Shown here piece after piece: positions 43,206-51,701 of a stretch of 64,000 nucleotides of DNA. How positions within the stretch are numbered: the stretch's first letter is position 1; the number at the start of each line of letters is the position of its first letter. This DNA comes from Sporomusa malonica (GTDB taxonomy: Bacteria; Bacillota; Negativicutes; Sporomusales; Sporomusaceae): positions 1 to 64,000 of the forward strand of contig NZ_FWXI01000022.1 of assembly GCF_900176355.1 (NCBI RefSeq), read 5' to 3'. The translations under genes and the position numbers were made by a program. The notes below the pieces were generated by a model. That model ran no database searches. It saw only the letters and a program-made list of their open reading frames with translations, and was not told the origin of the DNA.

Positions 43206-43296
43206 TATAAAGAAAACACGGCTTGCGCCGAGCCTTTGGCGACAGCGGAAGTCGATGTTGCCTTATCCAGACGGAAAGTTATACTTTCTTACAGGA
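43206..43296 (-). repeat. 91-bp dispersed repeat, copy 2
   Basis: Reverse complement of 23884-23974 with two mismatches. It lies directly upstream of the riboswitch leader, between the cob and lut operons. Its left edge contains TATAAT (minus strand, 43204-43209), which could act as the -10 of the cob promoter, but I find no good -35 at the right distance. The 126 bases from 43297 to 43422 hold nothing else that I recognise. Confidence 0.9.
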
Positions 43297-43422
43297 TAAC
43301 AATAATATAATTCCATACCATTGAGTAATTTCCTGCTGGTCATCCTCATAATTATACTATAAAATAAAATAATTTAATTTCTTACCGGAACTTTCGCATT
43401 TTTTAGCAAATTAAAAAGGATT

Positions 43423-43451
43423 TTGAAGATTTATTAGCGAAATGATATACT
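43423..43451 (+). promoter_or_regulatory. Promoter of the lutC-lutBA operon
   Basis: TTGAAG (43423-43428), 17-base spacer, TATACT (43446-43451), about 50 bases before lutC. The operator at 43451-43461 touches its -10. Confidence 0.75.
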
Positions 43452-43461
43452 GGTCAGACCA
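43451..43461 (+). promoter_or_regulatory. GntR-type operator TGGTCAGACCA
   Basis: Perfect palindrome TGGT-CAG-ACCA at the -10/+1 region. TGGT-N3-ACCA is the core recognised by FadR-branch GntR regulators (PdhR, LldR, LutR-like). Binding here would repress, so the lut operon is probably induced by lactate or a related acid. The regulator gene is not in the window. Confidence 0.65.
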
Positions 43462-43503
43462 TCATACCAATTAATTATCTTCTATTATTGGGGGAGTGAA
43501 GAG

Positions 43504-44118
43504 TTGAAAAGAGTTAGTGAGAACTGGAACCAAGCACTTACATCCTGTTTGAGCGGCACCAGCTTATTCTCAGAGTTCGAAACCAGAGCTAAAAATGCAG
43601 CCGCTGAAGTTTTTCGGGTGAAAACAGCGGCCGAAGCCAAAGAAGTTATTGCCAACCTCGTAAAGTACACTAACGCTCGAAAGGTCGTAGCTGTTAACAG
43701 CCCGCTGCAACAAGCTGCCGGTATCAATGCCGCGCTAGCTGAACTAGGTGTTACCCTTTATACCCAGCAAGCCGACATTGCCGAGCACGCAGAAAGCGCC
43801 GATATTGGCATCTCAGCTGTTGAATTTGGCATTGCCGAATCAGGCAGCGTCTGCCAGGACGCTATGGCATTCGAAAGCCGGTTAGTCTCCATGCTGCCCC
43901 CCGTTCATGTTGCTTTTATGAACAGTGGTAATGTTGTGCCTGGTATAACTGAAGCCATGGAAGTCATTTCCAAAGTTTATGACCATGGCTATATTAGCTT
44001 CATTACTGGCCCTAGCCGTACTGCGGATATCGAACGCGTTCTGACAATCGGGGTACATGGTCCCAGCCGTTTTGTCATTATTGCCGTTGATGAAGAAGTT
44101 AACGGAGGTAGTAAGTAA
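43504..44118 (+). CDS. lutC: LUD domain protein, LutC-like lactate utilisation subunit
   Basis: Subunit of the LutABC-type L-lactate oxidation complex; the LUD domain (DUF162) fills the whole 204-residue protein. Visible features: EVFRVKTAAEAKEVIANLV, DIGISAVEFGIAESGSVCQDA (the LUD hallmark), SRLVSMLPPVHVAFM and ITGPSRTADIERVLTIGVHGP. The start is TTG at 43504, seven bases after GGGGGAG. It overlaps the fused lutB-lutA gene by one base (TAATG), so the two are co-translated. Confidence 0.9.
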   Translation: MKRVSENWNQALTSCLSGTSLFSEFETRAKNAAAEVFRVKTAAEAKEVIANLVKYTNARKVVAVNSPLQQAAGINAALAELGVTLYTQQADIAEHAESADIGISAVEFGIAESGSVCQDAMAFESRLVSMLPPVHVAFMNSGNVVPGITEAMEVISKVYDHGYISFITGPSRTADIERVLTIGVHGPSRFVIIAVDEEVNGGSK

Positions 44119-46289
44119 TGGAAACAAACAACCGTAATATAAAGAACGAAATAGAAGAAAAATTAAATGATGAAGTATTGCGCGGCGCGTTAGGACGATT
44201 TGCCGAAGCCTATCCTATTTCCCGGGCTAAAGCCTATGAAAACGTTGCCGATATTGAGGCACTGCGCGAACAAGTCCGGCAAATGAAAATGAGGGCCGTT
44301 GCCGACATCGACAATCTTGCCAACAAATTCGAAGCCGAAGCTACTAAGCGCGGTGCTAAAGTATTCCGCGCCAAAGACGGTGATGCACTCAAGCAATACC
44401 TCATTAACCTCTGCAAAGAAAAAAATGTAAAACGGATTGTTAAATCCAAGTCCATGGCCTCTGAAGAAATTCATCTTAACCATGACCTGGAAGCCGCTGG
44501 CCTTCATGTCAAAGAGACCGATCTGGGCGAGTGGATTATCTCACTCGCAGGTCATAAGCCTTCCCATATGGTTATGCCAGCCATTCACTTAAACCGTGAG
44601 CAGATTGCCGGTTATTTTTCCAAAGAACTAAAGCAGGAAATCCCTACAGATATTCCCTTCATGGTACAAGCAGCCCGTACAGCGCTCAGAACTGAGTTTC
44701 TGCAAGCGGACATGGGTATCTCTGGTGCAAACTTCGGCATTGCGGAAAATGGCGCCATCGGCTTAGTAACTAATGAAGGCAACGCACGTCTTGTTACTAC
44801 CCTGCCGCGTGTTCATGTTGTCATCATCGGCTATGAAAAATTGATCCCTTCCATTAAAGATGCCGCTCCGATCTTGCGCACCCTGCCGCGCAACGCCACT
44901 GGTCAGCTCATGACAAGCTATATGACTATGACATCAGGCGCTACCCCTGTAATGGTTAAGCAAGACGGCAAATGGGTTGAGCAAGATAAAGAGCTTCATA
45001 TTATCCTCTTTGATAATGGCCGCTTAAAAGCAGCTCATGATGATAAATTCAAAGAAATTTACCAATGTGTTCGCTGTGCTTCCTGTCTCAATGTTTGCCC
45101 TGTATACACCCTTGTCGGCGGTCACGTGTACGGACACATCTATGCCGGCGGTATTGGCGCCATCCTGACTGCCTTCTTAAACAGTATGGGCGATTTTGAA
45201 AAGATTAATGAACTGTGTATCGGCTGTCGAAAATGTGTTGAGATATGCCCTGGCAAAATCGATATCCCTCATCTCATTGAAGAACTTAGATCCAAAGCAG
45301 TTAAAGAACATGGCCTGCCTTTCGGCGTTAAAGCGGTATTTGAAAACGTCCTGGCAAACCGCAAAGTCTTCCATACCCTGCTGCGTTTAGCCGCCATCGG
45401 TCAAAAGCCCTTCCAGTCTGGTCGCGTTATTCGTCATCTGCCGCTGTTTTTAGCAGGCATGGCCAAAGATCGCAGCCTACCGGCAGTAGCTGACGTGCCC
45501 TTCCGTGACCGGGTAACTAAAGTAACCAAAAAAATAAATAAACCAGCCAAGCGGATAGCCTTCTTTAGTGGCTGTAACATTGACTTTATTTTCCCCGAAA
45601 CCGGTGAGTCAGTCTATAAAGTACTTCAAGACCTTAACATGGAAGTAGTCTTTCCAGAAGAACAAAGCTGCTGCGGCAAACCAGTACTGGGTATGGGCGA
45701 TCGCGAGACAGCCAAGCGAATTGCCAAGAAAAATATTGAGGTCTTCGAAGCCGCCAACGCTGATGCGATTCTGTCAGCCTGCCCAACCTGCGCTGAAACC
45801 TGGCATCAGACATATATCGAGCTGTTTGAAGACGAGCCAGACTGGAAAACCCGTGCCGAAAAAATCGGGCATAAGGTCTGCGAATTCACTAGTTTTATCG
45901 CGAAAGAATACCAGAAAACCGGCCGCTTAACTAAAACAGCTGGCAGTACAAAAGTCACCTACCATGATTCCTGCCATATGAAGCGAGGTCTTGGCATCTA
46001 CACCGAACCGCGTCAGCTGCTCGAAGCTGCCAAGGGATATGAACTGGTAGAAATGAAAGACTGTGACAAATGTTGTGGCATGGCCGGCGCTTTTGGTGTC
46101 AAATATACCGAACTGTCGATGCCTATCCTTAAACAAAAAATCACTAATATCAAAAATAGCGGTGCTGAAATTATCGCTGTCGGCTGCCCAGCCTGCATGA
46201 TGCAGATTCAAGGTGGCCTAGATAAGCAGTTACCTAATGTAAAGATCAAGCATGTAGCTGAGATTTTAGCTGAAAACATCAAAGATTAG
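44118..46289 (+). CDS. Fused LutB-LutA iron-sulphur lactate oxidation protein
   Basis: A 723-residue protein that joins, in order, a LUD domain (about 60-300, with MGISGANFGIAENGAIG), two ferredoxin-type [4Fe-4S] motifs (CVRCASCLNVC at 317-327 and CIGCRKCVEIC at 367-377), and two CCG domains (about 485-560 and 610-715, with SCCGKPVLG and KCCGMAGAFG). In Bacillus these parts are split between LutB (LUD plus clusters) and LutA (CCG). The CCG domains resemble heterodisulphide-reductase/GlpC subunits and probably hold a special cluster. The likely role is cytosolic oxidation of lactate with electron transfer to quinone or a flavoprotein. Substrate is inferred from the family and from lutC. Confidence 0.9.
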   Translation: METNNRNIKNEIEEKLNDEVLRGALGRFAEAYPISRAKAYENVADIEALREQVRQMKMRAVADIDNLANKFEAEATKRGAKVFRAKDGDALKQYLINLCKEKNVKRIVKSKSMASEEIHLNHDLEAAGLHVKETDLGEWIISLAGHKPSHMVMPAIHLNREQIAGYFSKELKQEIPTDIPFMVQAARTALRTEFLQADMGISGANFGIAENGAIGLVTNEGNARLVTTLPRVHVVIIGYEKLIPSIKDAAPILRTLPRNATGQLMTSYMTMTSGATPVMVKQDGKWVEQDKELHIILFDNGRLKAAHDDKFKEIYQCVRCASCLNVCPVYTLVGGHVYGHIYAGGIGAILTAFLNSMGDFEKINELCIGCRKCVEICPGKIDIPHLIEELRSKAVKEHGLPFGVKAVFENVLANRKVFHTLLRLAAIGQKPFQSGRVIRHLPLFLAGMAKDRSLPAVADVPFRDRVTKVTKKINKPAKRIAFFSGCNIDFIFPETGESVYKVLQDLNMEVVFPEEQSCCGKPVLGMGDRETAKRIAKKNIEVFEAANADAILSACPTCAETWHQTYIELFEDEPDWKTRAEKIGHKVCEFTSFIAKEYQKTGRLTKTAGSTKVTYHDSCHMKRGLGIYTEPRQLLEAAKGYELVEMKDCDKCCGMAGAFGVKYTELSMPILKQKITNIKNSGAEIIAVGCPACMMQIQGGLDKQLPNVKIKHVAEILAENIKD

Positions 46290-46313
46290 CTAAAACTTTC
46301 TTGCCTAAGACCT

Positions 46314-46347
46314 AAAAGGAGCCTTCCAAAACCGGAAGGCTCCTTTT
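46314..46347 (+). terminator. Bidirectional terminator between lutBA and korC
   Basis: AAAAGGAGCCTTCC (46314-46327), loop AAAACC, GGAAGGCTCCTTTT (46334-46347); perfect 14-base arms with A and T runs at the ends, between convergent genes. Confidence 0.92.
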
Positions 46348-46361
46348 CTACCTGTAGTACT

Positions 46362-46895
46362 TTATCTCTCAGCCTGCCCTAAAGCAAAGCCGGTTTCAAG
46401 CGCTTTCTTATTGAGTTCCTCAGTGCCTTTAGGCACTCTGGCCAACACAGCCTGCGTCAGACAATCAAGCCCTACAACACCGGCAAAACCGACTAGTGCT
46501 CCGAGAGCAACAATATTAGCAACCATAACATTGCCTAGCTCATTGCGAGCAATATGGGTGATCGGCAACGCCAGCGTTTGTGCGTCAACTGTTGGCATAG
46601 TTTTGACTAGCGTAGTATCGACAATCAATCGCCCGCCCTGCCTCAAGAGACCAATATATTTATCGCAGGCCTCCTGACTCATGGCCAGCAGAATATCTGC
46701 CGAAGTTGCTTTAGGATAGTCGAGTTCTTCATCGCTAATAAGAACCTCAGATTTACTGGCTCCGCCGCGGGCTTCAGGACCATACGACTGAGTCTGAATG
46801 GTTTGCTTGCCATCAAGAATAGCTGCCTCTGCCAAAATAATGCCTGCAAGAATAAGACCTTGGCCACCAGTACCACTCAAGCTAATTTGCCACAT
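46362..46895 (-). CDS. korC: 2-oxoglutarate:ferredoxin oxidoreductase, gamma subunit
   Basis: Gamma subunit of a 2-oxoacid:ferredoxin oxidoreductase. It has 177 residues with the start ISLSGTGGQGLILAG, QTQSYGPEARGGASKSEV and ILLAMSQEACDKY, all typical of the KorC/PorG family. It is the last gene of korDABC; its start overlaps the korB stop by one base. Substrate choice (2-oxoglutarate against branched-chain acids) is inferred from the four-gene order. Confidence 0.9.
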   Translation of the reverse strand: MWQISLSGTGGQGLILAGIILAEAAILDGKQTIQTQSYGPEARGGASKSEVLISDEELDYPKATSADILLAMSQEACDKYIGLLRQGGRLIVDTTLVKTMPTVDAQTLALPITHIARNELGNVMVANIVALGALVGFAGVVGLDCLTQAVLARVPKGTEELNKKALETGFALGQAER

Positions 46896-47719
46896 TACTT
46901 ATTCCCCCTTTTAGCTTGAACATGAGCAATAAGTTTGTCATATTCAGCAGTATATTCAGGGGCTTCAGAGTGATGAAGCTCACCGATAAGAAACTTGTCT
47001 TTGAGCTGCTCTGGCGTAAGCTTGGATACTGCTTTAACGGGAATAGCGCTTTCCTTTTGCCATTCCATCATTTTAGCTGCTGAACCCATCTTGTTCTTGC
47101 GCCCGTAGGAAACAGGACACTGAGTAATGGCGTCAATAACTGAGAAGCCTTTGTTCTCAATACCTTTCACGATAAGGTCTGTCAGCATATTAGCATGATA
47201 AGCAGTGGCGCGCGCAACATAGGTAGCACCTGCAGCAGTAGCTAATGCACCAATGTCAAACGAGCGCTCTATATGGCCAAACGGTGCAGTGCTGGATCTA
47301 CTTGCCAACGGGGTAAGCGGTGACGACTGACCGCCAGTCATACCATAGATGTTATTGTTAAAAATAATTGTAGTAATATCAATATTCCGTCTGGCAGCAT
47401 GAATGAAATGATTGCCGCCAATAGCCGTAGAGTCACCGTCACCAGTGATAACCAGTACGTTAAGTTCCGGGTTGGCCAGCTTAATACCGGTAGCAAAAGT
47501 CAACGCTCGCCCATGCGCCGTATGCACAGTGTTAAAGTTCATATAACCAGACGCCCGTGACGAACAGCCGATACCAGACACGATGACTGTCTTATCTTGT
47601 TCAAGACCCAGTTTATCAATGGCACGGATAAGCGCTGCTAAGATAATACCATTACCACAGCCAGGACACCAAATATGAGGGAAGGCTGACGGGCGCAAAT
47701 ATTTTTCAATGTCTGCCAT
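46895..47719 (-). CDS. korB: 2-oxoglutarate:ferredoxin oxidoreductase, beta (TPP) subunit
   Basis: Thiamine-diphosphate-binding subunit of 274 residues. The CPGCGNG motif near the N-terminus, GIGCSSRASGY, HGRALTFATGIKLANP and the TPP/metal motif GDGDSTAIGGNHFIHAARRN followed by NNNIYGMTGGQ are complete. It carries no ferredoxin-type cluster of its own; that is supplied by korD. In this reaction 2-oxoglutarate, CoA and ferredoxin are interconverted with succinyl-CoA and CO2, and anaerobes often run it towards biosynthesis. Confidence 0.93.
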   Translation of the reverse strand: MADIEKYLRPSAFPHIWCPGCGNGIILAALIRAIDKLGLEQDKTVIVSGIGCSSRASGYMNFNTVHTAHGRALTFATGIKLANPELNVLVITGDGDSTAIGGNHFIHAARRNIDITTIIFNNNIYGMTGGQSSPLTPLASRSSTAPFGHIERSFDIGALATAAGATYVARATAYHANMLTDLIVKGIENKGFSVIDAITQCPVSYGRKNKMGSAAKMMEWQKESAIPVKAVSKLTPEQLKDKFLIGELHHSEAPEYTAEYDKLIAHVQAKRGNK

Positions 47720-48858
47720 TATTTAGCACCTCCAGCAGCTGTGACAATAGGCACAAGTATTTCTTCTGGTTTAAACAGCTCGCCATCGACTCTAGTTACA
47801 GATACAACTTTATCTTGACCCACATACCGTTCAATCTCACCAGCTAACTGACCATAGTTCATTTCAGGTACAATTACCTTCTTAACCTGACCGGCTGCCC
47901 GCTGTACTACATGGCCAGGAAACGGCCAAATTGTTATCAACTTTAGCAAACCAGCTTTGATTCCCTGTGCTCTGGCAGCTTTAACAGCGGTAATTGCTGC
48001 GCGAGCAGAACCACCATAAGCTACTACCAGTACTTCAGCATCCTCAAGATAATGTTCAGTATAAAGTGTCAGCTCATCCTGAGCATTGTCAATCTTGGTA
48101 TGGAGCCGCTTAATGAGTTCTTCAGTAAGATTATTAGCCTGCGTAGGTTGACCCTGATAATTGTGCACCAAGCCGGTGACGTGATAATAATAGCCTGAAC
48201 CAAATGCTGCCATGGCTGGGACGCCATCAGCCTCAGGTTTGTAGGCCTGATATTCGCTAGGTGGTACTGAGGGCTGCTTACGATTGATAATCTCAATATC
48301 ATCCATCGCCGGTAATTCCACCCGCTCACGCATATGGCCAATGACCTCGTCCAACAGCAGAATAACAGGTGTACGGAATTTCTCAGAGAAATTTACAGCC
48401 TTAACGGTTACATCAAAGCATTCACGCACAGAGGCTGGCGACAGAGCGATAACGCCACGATCGCCGTGACTACCCCAGCGAGCCTGCATAACATCACCTT
48501 GGCCTGGTGAGGTAGGCTTGCCGGTACTTGGGCCTAACCGCTGTACATTGACAATAACTACCGGAATCTCAGCGATTGAAGCATAGCCAATTAGCTCCTG
48601 CTTTAGCGAAAATCCAGGACCACTCGTGGCAGTAAGGGCCTTGACACCAGTTAGAGCTGCACCACAGACTGCTCCCATACTGGCGATTTCATCTTCCATT
48701 TGGATAAACTTACCGCCCAGCTCTGGGAGCTTTTCGGCAAGTATTTCAGCAACTTCGGTACTTGGGGTGATGGGATAGCCGGCGAAAAAACGGACTCCTG
48801 CCGCCAGCGCACCTTCAGCACATGCCTGATTCCCCTGCATTAAGCGCGCCTTGGTCAC
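47719..48858 (-). CDS. korA: 2-oxoglutarate:ferredoxin oxidoreductase, alpha subunit
   Basis: Subunit of 379 residues. N-terminal QGNQACAEGALAAGVRFFAGYPITPSTEVAE, then the glutamate-containing MEDEIASMGAVCGA, TSGPGFSLKQE, and LGPSTGKPTSPGQGD; the last is the pattern that separates KorA/OorA from pyruvate enzymes. The C-terminal half has the transketolase-C-like domain (VLVVAYGGSARAA). Coupled with korB by a one-base overlap and with korD by ATGA. Confidence 0.93.
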   Translation of the reverse strand: MTKARLMQGNQACAEGALAAGVRFFAGYPITPSTEVAEILAEKLPELGGKFIQMEDEIASMGAVCGAALTGVKALTATSGPGFSLKQELIGYASIAEIPVVIVNVQRLGPSTGKPTSPGQGDVMQARWGSHGDRGVIALSPASVRECFDVTVKAVNFSEKFRTPVILLLDEVIGHMRERVELPAMDDIEIINRKQPSVPPSEYQAYKPEADGVPAMAAFGSGYYYHVTGLVHNYQGQPTQANNLTEELIKRLHTKIDNAQDELTLYTEHYLEDAEVLVVAYGGSARAAITAVKAARAQGIKAGLLKLITIWPFPGHVVQRAAGQVKKVIVPEMNYGQLAGEIERYVGQDKVVSVTRVDGELFKPEEILVPIVTAAGGAK

Positions 48859-49079
48859 TTGGTATCCCTCCCATCATTCTCAGCTTTAGTTTGTTCTTCT
48901 TTCGTAACTTTGACGGCATAATCCGGGCAGCGAAGTTCACACTGGCCACAGACAATGCATTTATCAGGATCTTTTACGTAAATTTTGCCCATATCATCTA
49001 AATCCAGAACAGATTTGGGGCAAAAATGCACGCAGATACCACAGCCTTTACACAGCTTTGGTTTAACAGACAGTGCCAT
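48855..49079 (-). CDS. korD: 2-oxoglutarate:ferredoxin oxidoreductase, delta (ferredoxin) subunit
   Basis: A 74-residue two-cluster ferredoxin: CKGCGICVHFCP and CIVCGQCELRCP each bind a [4Fe-4S] cluster, and the protein passes electrons from the TPP subunit to external ferredoxin. ATG at 49079 with AGAGGAG upstream at slightly long spacing. It is the first gene of korDABC and lies 65 bases after a clear promoter. Confidence 0.94.
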   Translation of the reverse strand: MALSVKPKLCKGCGICVHFCPKSVLDLDDMGKIYVKDPDKCIVCGQCELRCPDYAVKVTKEEQTKAENDGRDTK

Positions 49080-49143
49080 AACAACTTTTCACTCCTCTTT
49101 CAGGTCATGTCTATTTGCAGCGGATTATAGTATATCTCGTATT

Positions 49144-49172
49144 ATTATAAGCGATAATACTCGGTTATTCAA
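49144..49172 (-). promoter_or_regulatory. Promoter of korDABC
   Basis: TTGAAT (49167-49172), 17-base spacer, perfect TATAAT (49144-49149). Confidence 0.8.
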
Positions 49173-49206
49173 TATTTCCGCGCAGTTACCCTGCTTTTTC
49201 TAACCG

Positions 49207-51189
49207 TTAGCCGCCAATTGACATCGACCGGTCAGCTTTCTTTCTGCGCAATTGAATAATTCCACCAAGCGCCAATATAACCAATCCAGCAACATCGGTC
49301 AGTGTACCTGGATCAATCAGCATTAATCCACCGACGAAGAAGGCAATGCGTTCAGGCATTGACATGTTTGTTAATAAATAGCCAATCATAGCAGCGCCAA
49401 TCGCTGTCATGCCGCAGATTGAGGTGATAAGAATTTGGACAAGCCCCATCGGCGTACTTCCAATCAATATTATTTGCGGACTAAGCACAAAGATATATGG
49501 AATAATAAAGGCCCCGATGGCCAGCTTAGTGGCTGTCACACCTGTTTTAAACGGGTCAGCCTTAGCAATCCCCGCACCGGCATAGGCAGCTAAAGCAACC
49601 GGCGGAGTAATATCAGCCACAATACCGAAGTAAAACACAAACATATGAGCCGCTAAGATCGGCACCCCAAGGAGTACCAGTGCCGGGGCCGCAATCGTCG
49701 AAGTAATGACATAGTTGGCAGTAGTGGGAGCGCCCATACCTAAGATAAGAGATGCAACCATTGTAAACATTAATGTTAAGAGCAGGTTGCCGCCAGCCAA
49801 GTCTACCAGACCATTGGCCATTTTTAGCCCAACCCCGGTTAAAGTAACAACACCGACAATGATACCCGCCGTCGCGCAAGCAACAGCCACGCCAAGTGCG
49901 CTTCTCGCTCCAGCCTCCAAAGCGTTGATGATATCACCGAAACCCATGCGTGTATCTTTTTTAATCATGCCAGCTAATACTGATAGCGCTAGACCTACAA
50001 GTGCTGCCAGGACAGGTGTAAAACCTTCGGTAAGCACATAAATAATAGCAATAAGCGGCACAAATAAGTGTCCACGTTCTTTCATTACCGACCAAACTGT
50101 TGGTAACTCAGAGCGGTTAGCGCCTTTTAAGCCAAGACGTTTTGCCTCAAGATGCACTGAAATTAGAACACCCGTAAAATAAAGCAACGCCGGAATAACG
50201 GCGGCTTTGGCAATTTCAATGTAGGGCAGGCCAATAAACTCAGCCATAAGAAAGGCGGCAGCCCCCATGATCGGCGGCATAATCTGACCGCCAGTCGAAG
50301 CAGCAGCCTCAACAGCTGCTGCAAATTCGGGCTTGTAGCCTAGTTTTTTCATCATTGGGATGGTAAAGCTGCCAGAACCTACAGTGTTGGCGACCGAACT
50401 GCCTGAGATAGTGCCCTCTAAGGCACTGGTAATTACAGCGACCTTGGCGGGACCGCCTGATGCCCAACCGGCAATAGCATTAGCAATATCAATAAATAAT
50501 TTAGCAATACCAGTGCGCTCCAAAAATGCGCCGAATAAGAGGAATAAAAAGATAAATGTTGATGAAACTCCAAGTGGAATACCTAAAATGCCTTCTGTAG
50601 TGTAATACATGTGGGTAACTATCCGTTCAAGTGAATACCCCCGATGGGATAAAAATCCGGGGAAATAGTCGCCTAAATAGGCGTATACCAGAAAAGATGC
50701 GGCAATTACTACAATCGGTGTACCAACAACACGGCGAGCTGCTTCTAAGGTAAACAGCACCCCCAATATACCAAAAAGCAAATCAGCCTGAGTATAGTTA
50801 CCGGCTGCAGTCATTAGCCGCTCATATTCAATCGTCAAATAGAGACCGGTAAAAGTGGCTAAGGCAGCAGTTATATAGTCAATCGCGCCAATACGGTTTG
50901 ACGAGTTTTTATTTGCGGGGTACAGCAGGAACACCAGTGCAAACGCAAAAGCCAAATGCACCGAACGCTGGATTTGGGCGGCAAACATACCAAAAATACC
51001 TGTATACAAATGATAACAGGAAAAAACTACAGCAATAAGATATACTAGCTTATGCTGAAATCCTTCCAGCTTGCGGAAAGTCGATTCTTTGTCGACTTTT
51101 TTCATTAATTCTTCTAGTTCAATCTGCGATATTTCGGGCTCAAACTCAGGACTGCCCCCGTTTTTTTGAGGGTCATGCGGTTTACTCAA
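49207..51189 (-). CDS. TRAP transporter permease, fused small and large subunits (4TM/12TM)
   Basis: Membrane component of a TAXI-type TRAP importer, driven by an ion gradient. It has 660 residues: a cytosolic N-terminus, a four-helix DctQ-like part (about 40-165), then a DctM-like part with family strings ERTGIAKLFIDIANA, GSSVANTVGSGSFTIPMMKK, EAAASTGGQIMPPIMGAAAF and MGAPTTANYVITSTIAAPAL. The fusion is typical for TAXI systems. It overlaps the DUF1850 gene by four bases (ATGA). The substrate is unknown; the neighbouring kor operon suggests a dicarboxylate or glutamate-like acid, but that is only context. Confidence 0.93.
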   Translation of the reverse strand: MSKPHDPQKNGGSPEFEPEISQIELEELMKKVDKESTFRKLEGFQHKLVYLIAVVFSCYHLYTGIFGMFAAQIQRSVHLAFAFALVFLLYPANKNSSNRIGAIDYITAALATFTGLYLTIEYERLMTAAGNYTQADLLFGILGVLFTLEAARRVVGTPIVVIAASFLVYAYLGDYFPGFLSHRGYSLERIVTHMYYTTEGILGIPLGVSSTFIFLFLLFGAFLERTGIAKLFIDIANAIAGWASGGPAKVAVITSALEGTISGSSVANTVGSGSFTIPMMKKLGYKPEFAAAVEAAASTGGQIMPPIMGAAAFLMAEFIGLPYIEIAKAAVIPALLYFTGVLISVHLEAKRLGLKGANRSELPTVWSVMKERGHLFVPLIAIIYVLTEGFTPVLAALVGLALSVLAGMIKKDTRMGFGDIINALEAGARSALGVAVACATAGIIVGVVTLTGVGLKMANGLVDLAGGNLLLTLMFTMVASLILGMGAPTTANYVITSTIAAPALVLLGVPILAAHMFVFYFGIVADITPPVALAAYAGAGIAKADPFKTGVTATKLAIGAFIIPYIFVLSPQIILIGSTPMGLVQILITSICGMTAIGAAMIGYLLTNMSMPERIAFFVGGLMLIDPGTLTDVAGLVILALGGIIQLRRKKADRSMSIGG

Positions 51190-51689
51190 TTAAGACACCT
51201 GCCCTTCCACAATTCATAATAGGATATTTTAGTAATTTCAAATTGCAGTCCCTTCCCTGGCGCAGCCAACTCTGCGAGATAGATCTCCTGATCATTAATT
51301 ATTAGCGAATGCTCAGCAACAGTGCCGACAAACACAGTAAACTTATCTAACCTTCGGTTGATGTTCGTTAATTCAAGCTGCCCTTGAGCATTAAATTTCA
51401 GCTCCATGCCATCAATGGAAGTCTCAGGCATACCGGCACCAAAGGAATCATATACCGATTTAACCACAACAAAATGCTGATCTTCCACCCTGATATAATC
51501 AGATACCGGACGTTTGTTAACAGAGTGGATAAATTTGAGAATAAATTCCTGATTAGGTTTTATCCAAGCATATAACACCGGATCGCCGGTCTTGGCAAGC
51601 GATAGGCTAAGAACGGTATGAAAGGGGACGGCGGCAAGAAACAGCAGAATTGCTGCAACGCCGCCGGCCACAATTAAACTTTTACGCAT
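51186..51689 (-). CDS. DUF1850 domain protein of the TAXI-TRAP operon
   Basis: Protein of 167 residues with an N-terminal hydrophobic helix (about 5-27) and an exported domain containing FILKFIHSVNKRPVSDYIRV, VYDSFGAGMPETS and GTVAEHSLII. The HSV and FGAGMPE stretches are the usual DUF1850 landmarks. The family is found almost only beside TAXI-TRAP genes and has no proven role; it may be an extra external subunit. It lies between the binding-protein gene and the permease gene. The ribosome-binding site is weak (AAGAGA). Confidence 0.85.
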   Translation of the reverse strand: MRKSLIVAGGVAAILLFLAAVPFHTVLSLSLAKTGDPVLYAWIKPNQEFILKFIHSVNKRPVSDYIRVEDQHFVVVKSVYDSFGAGMPETSIDGMELKFNAQGQLELTNINRRLDKFTVFVGTVAEHSLIINDQEIYLAELAAPGKGLQFEITKISYYELWKGRCLN

Positions 51690-51701
51690 ATCAGTTTTCT
51701 C

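Noticed and set aside
44190-44507. Minus-strand open frames inside the lutBA gene
   Set aside because: Antisense to the conserved LUD domain; no ribosome-binding site or homologous pattern.
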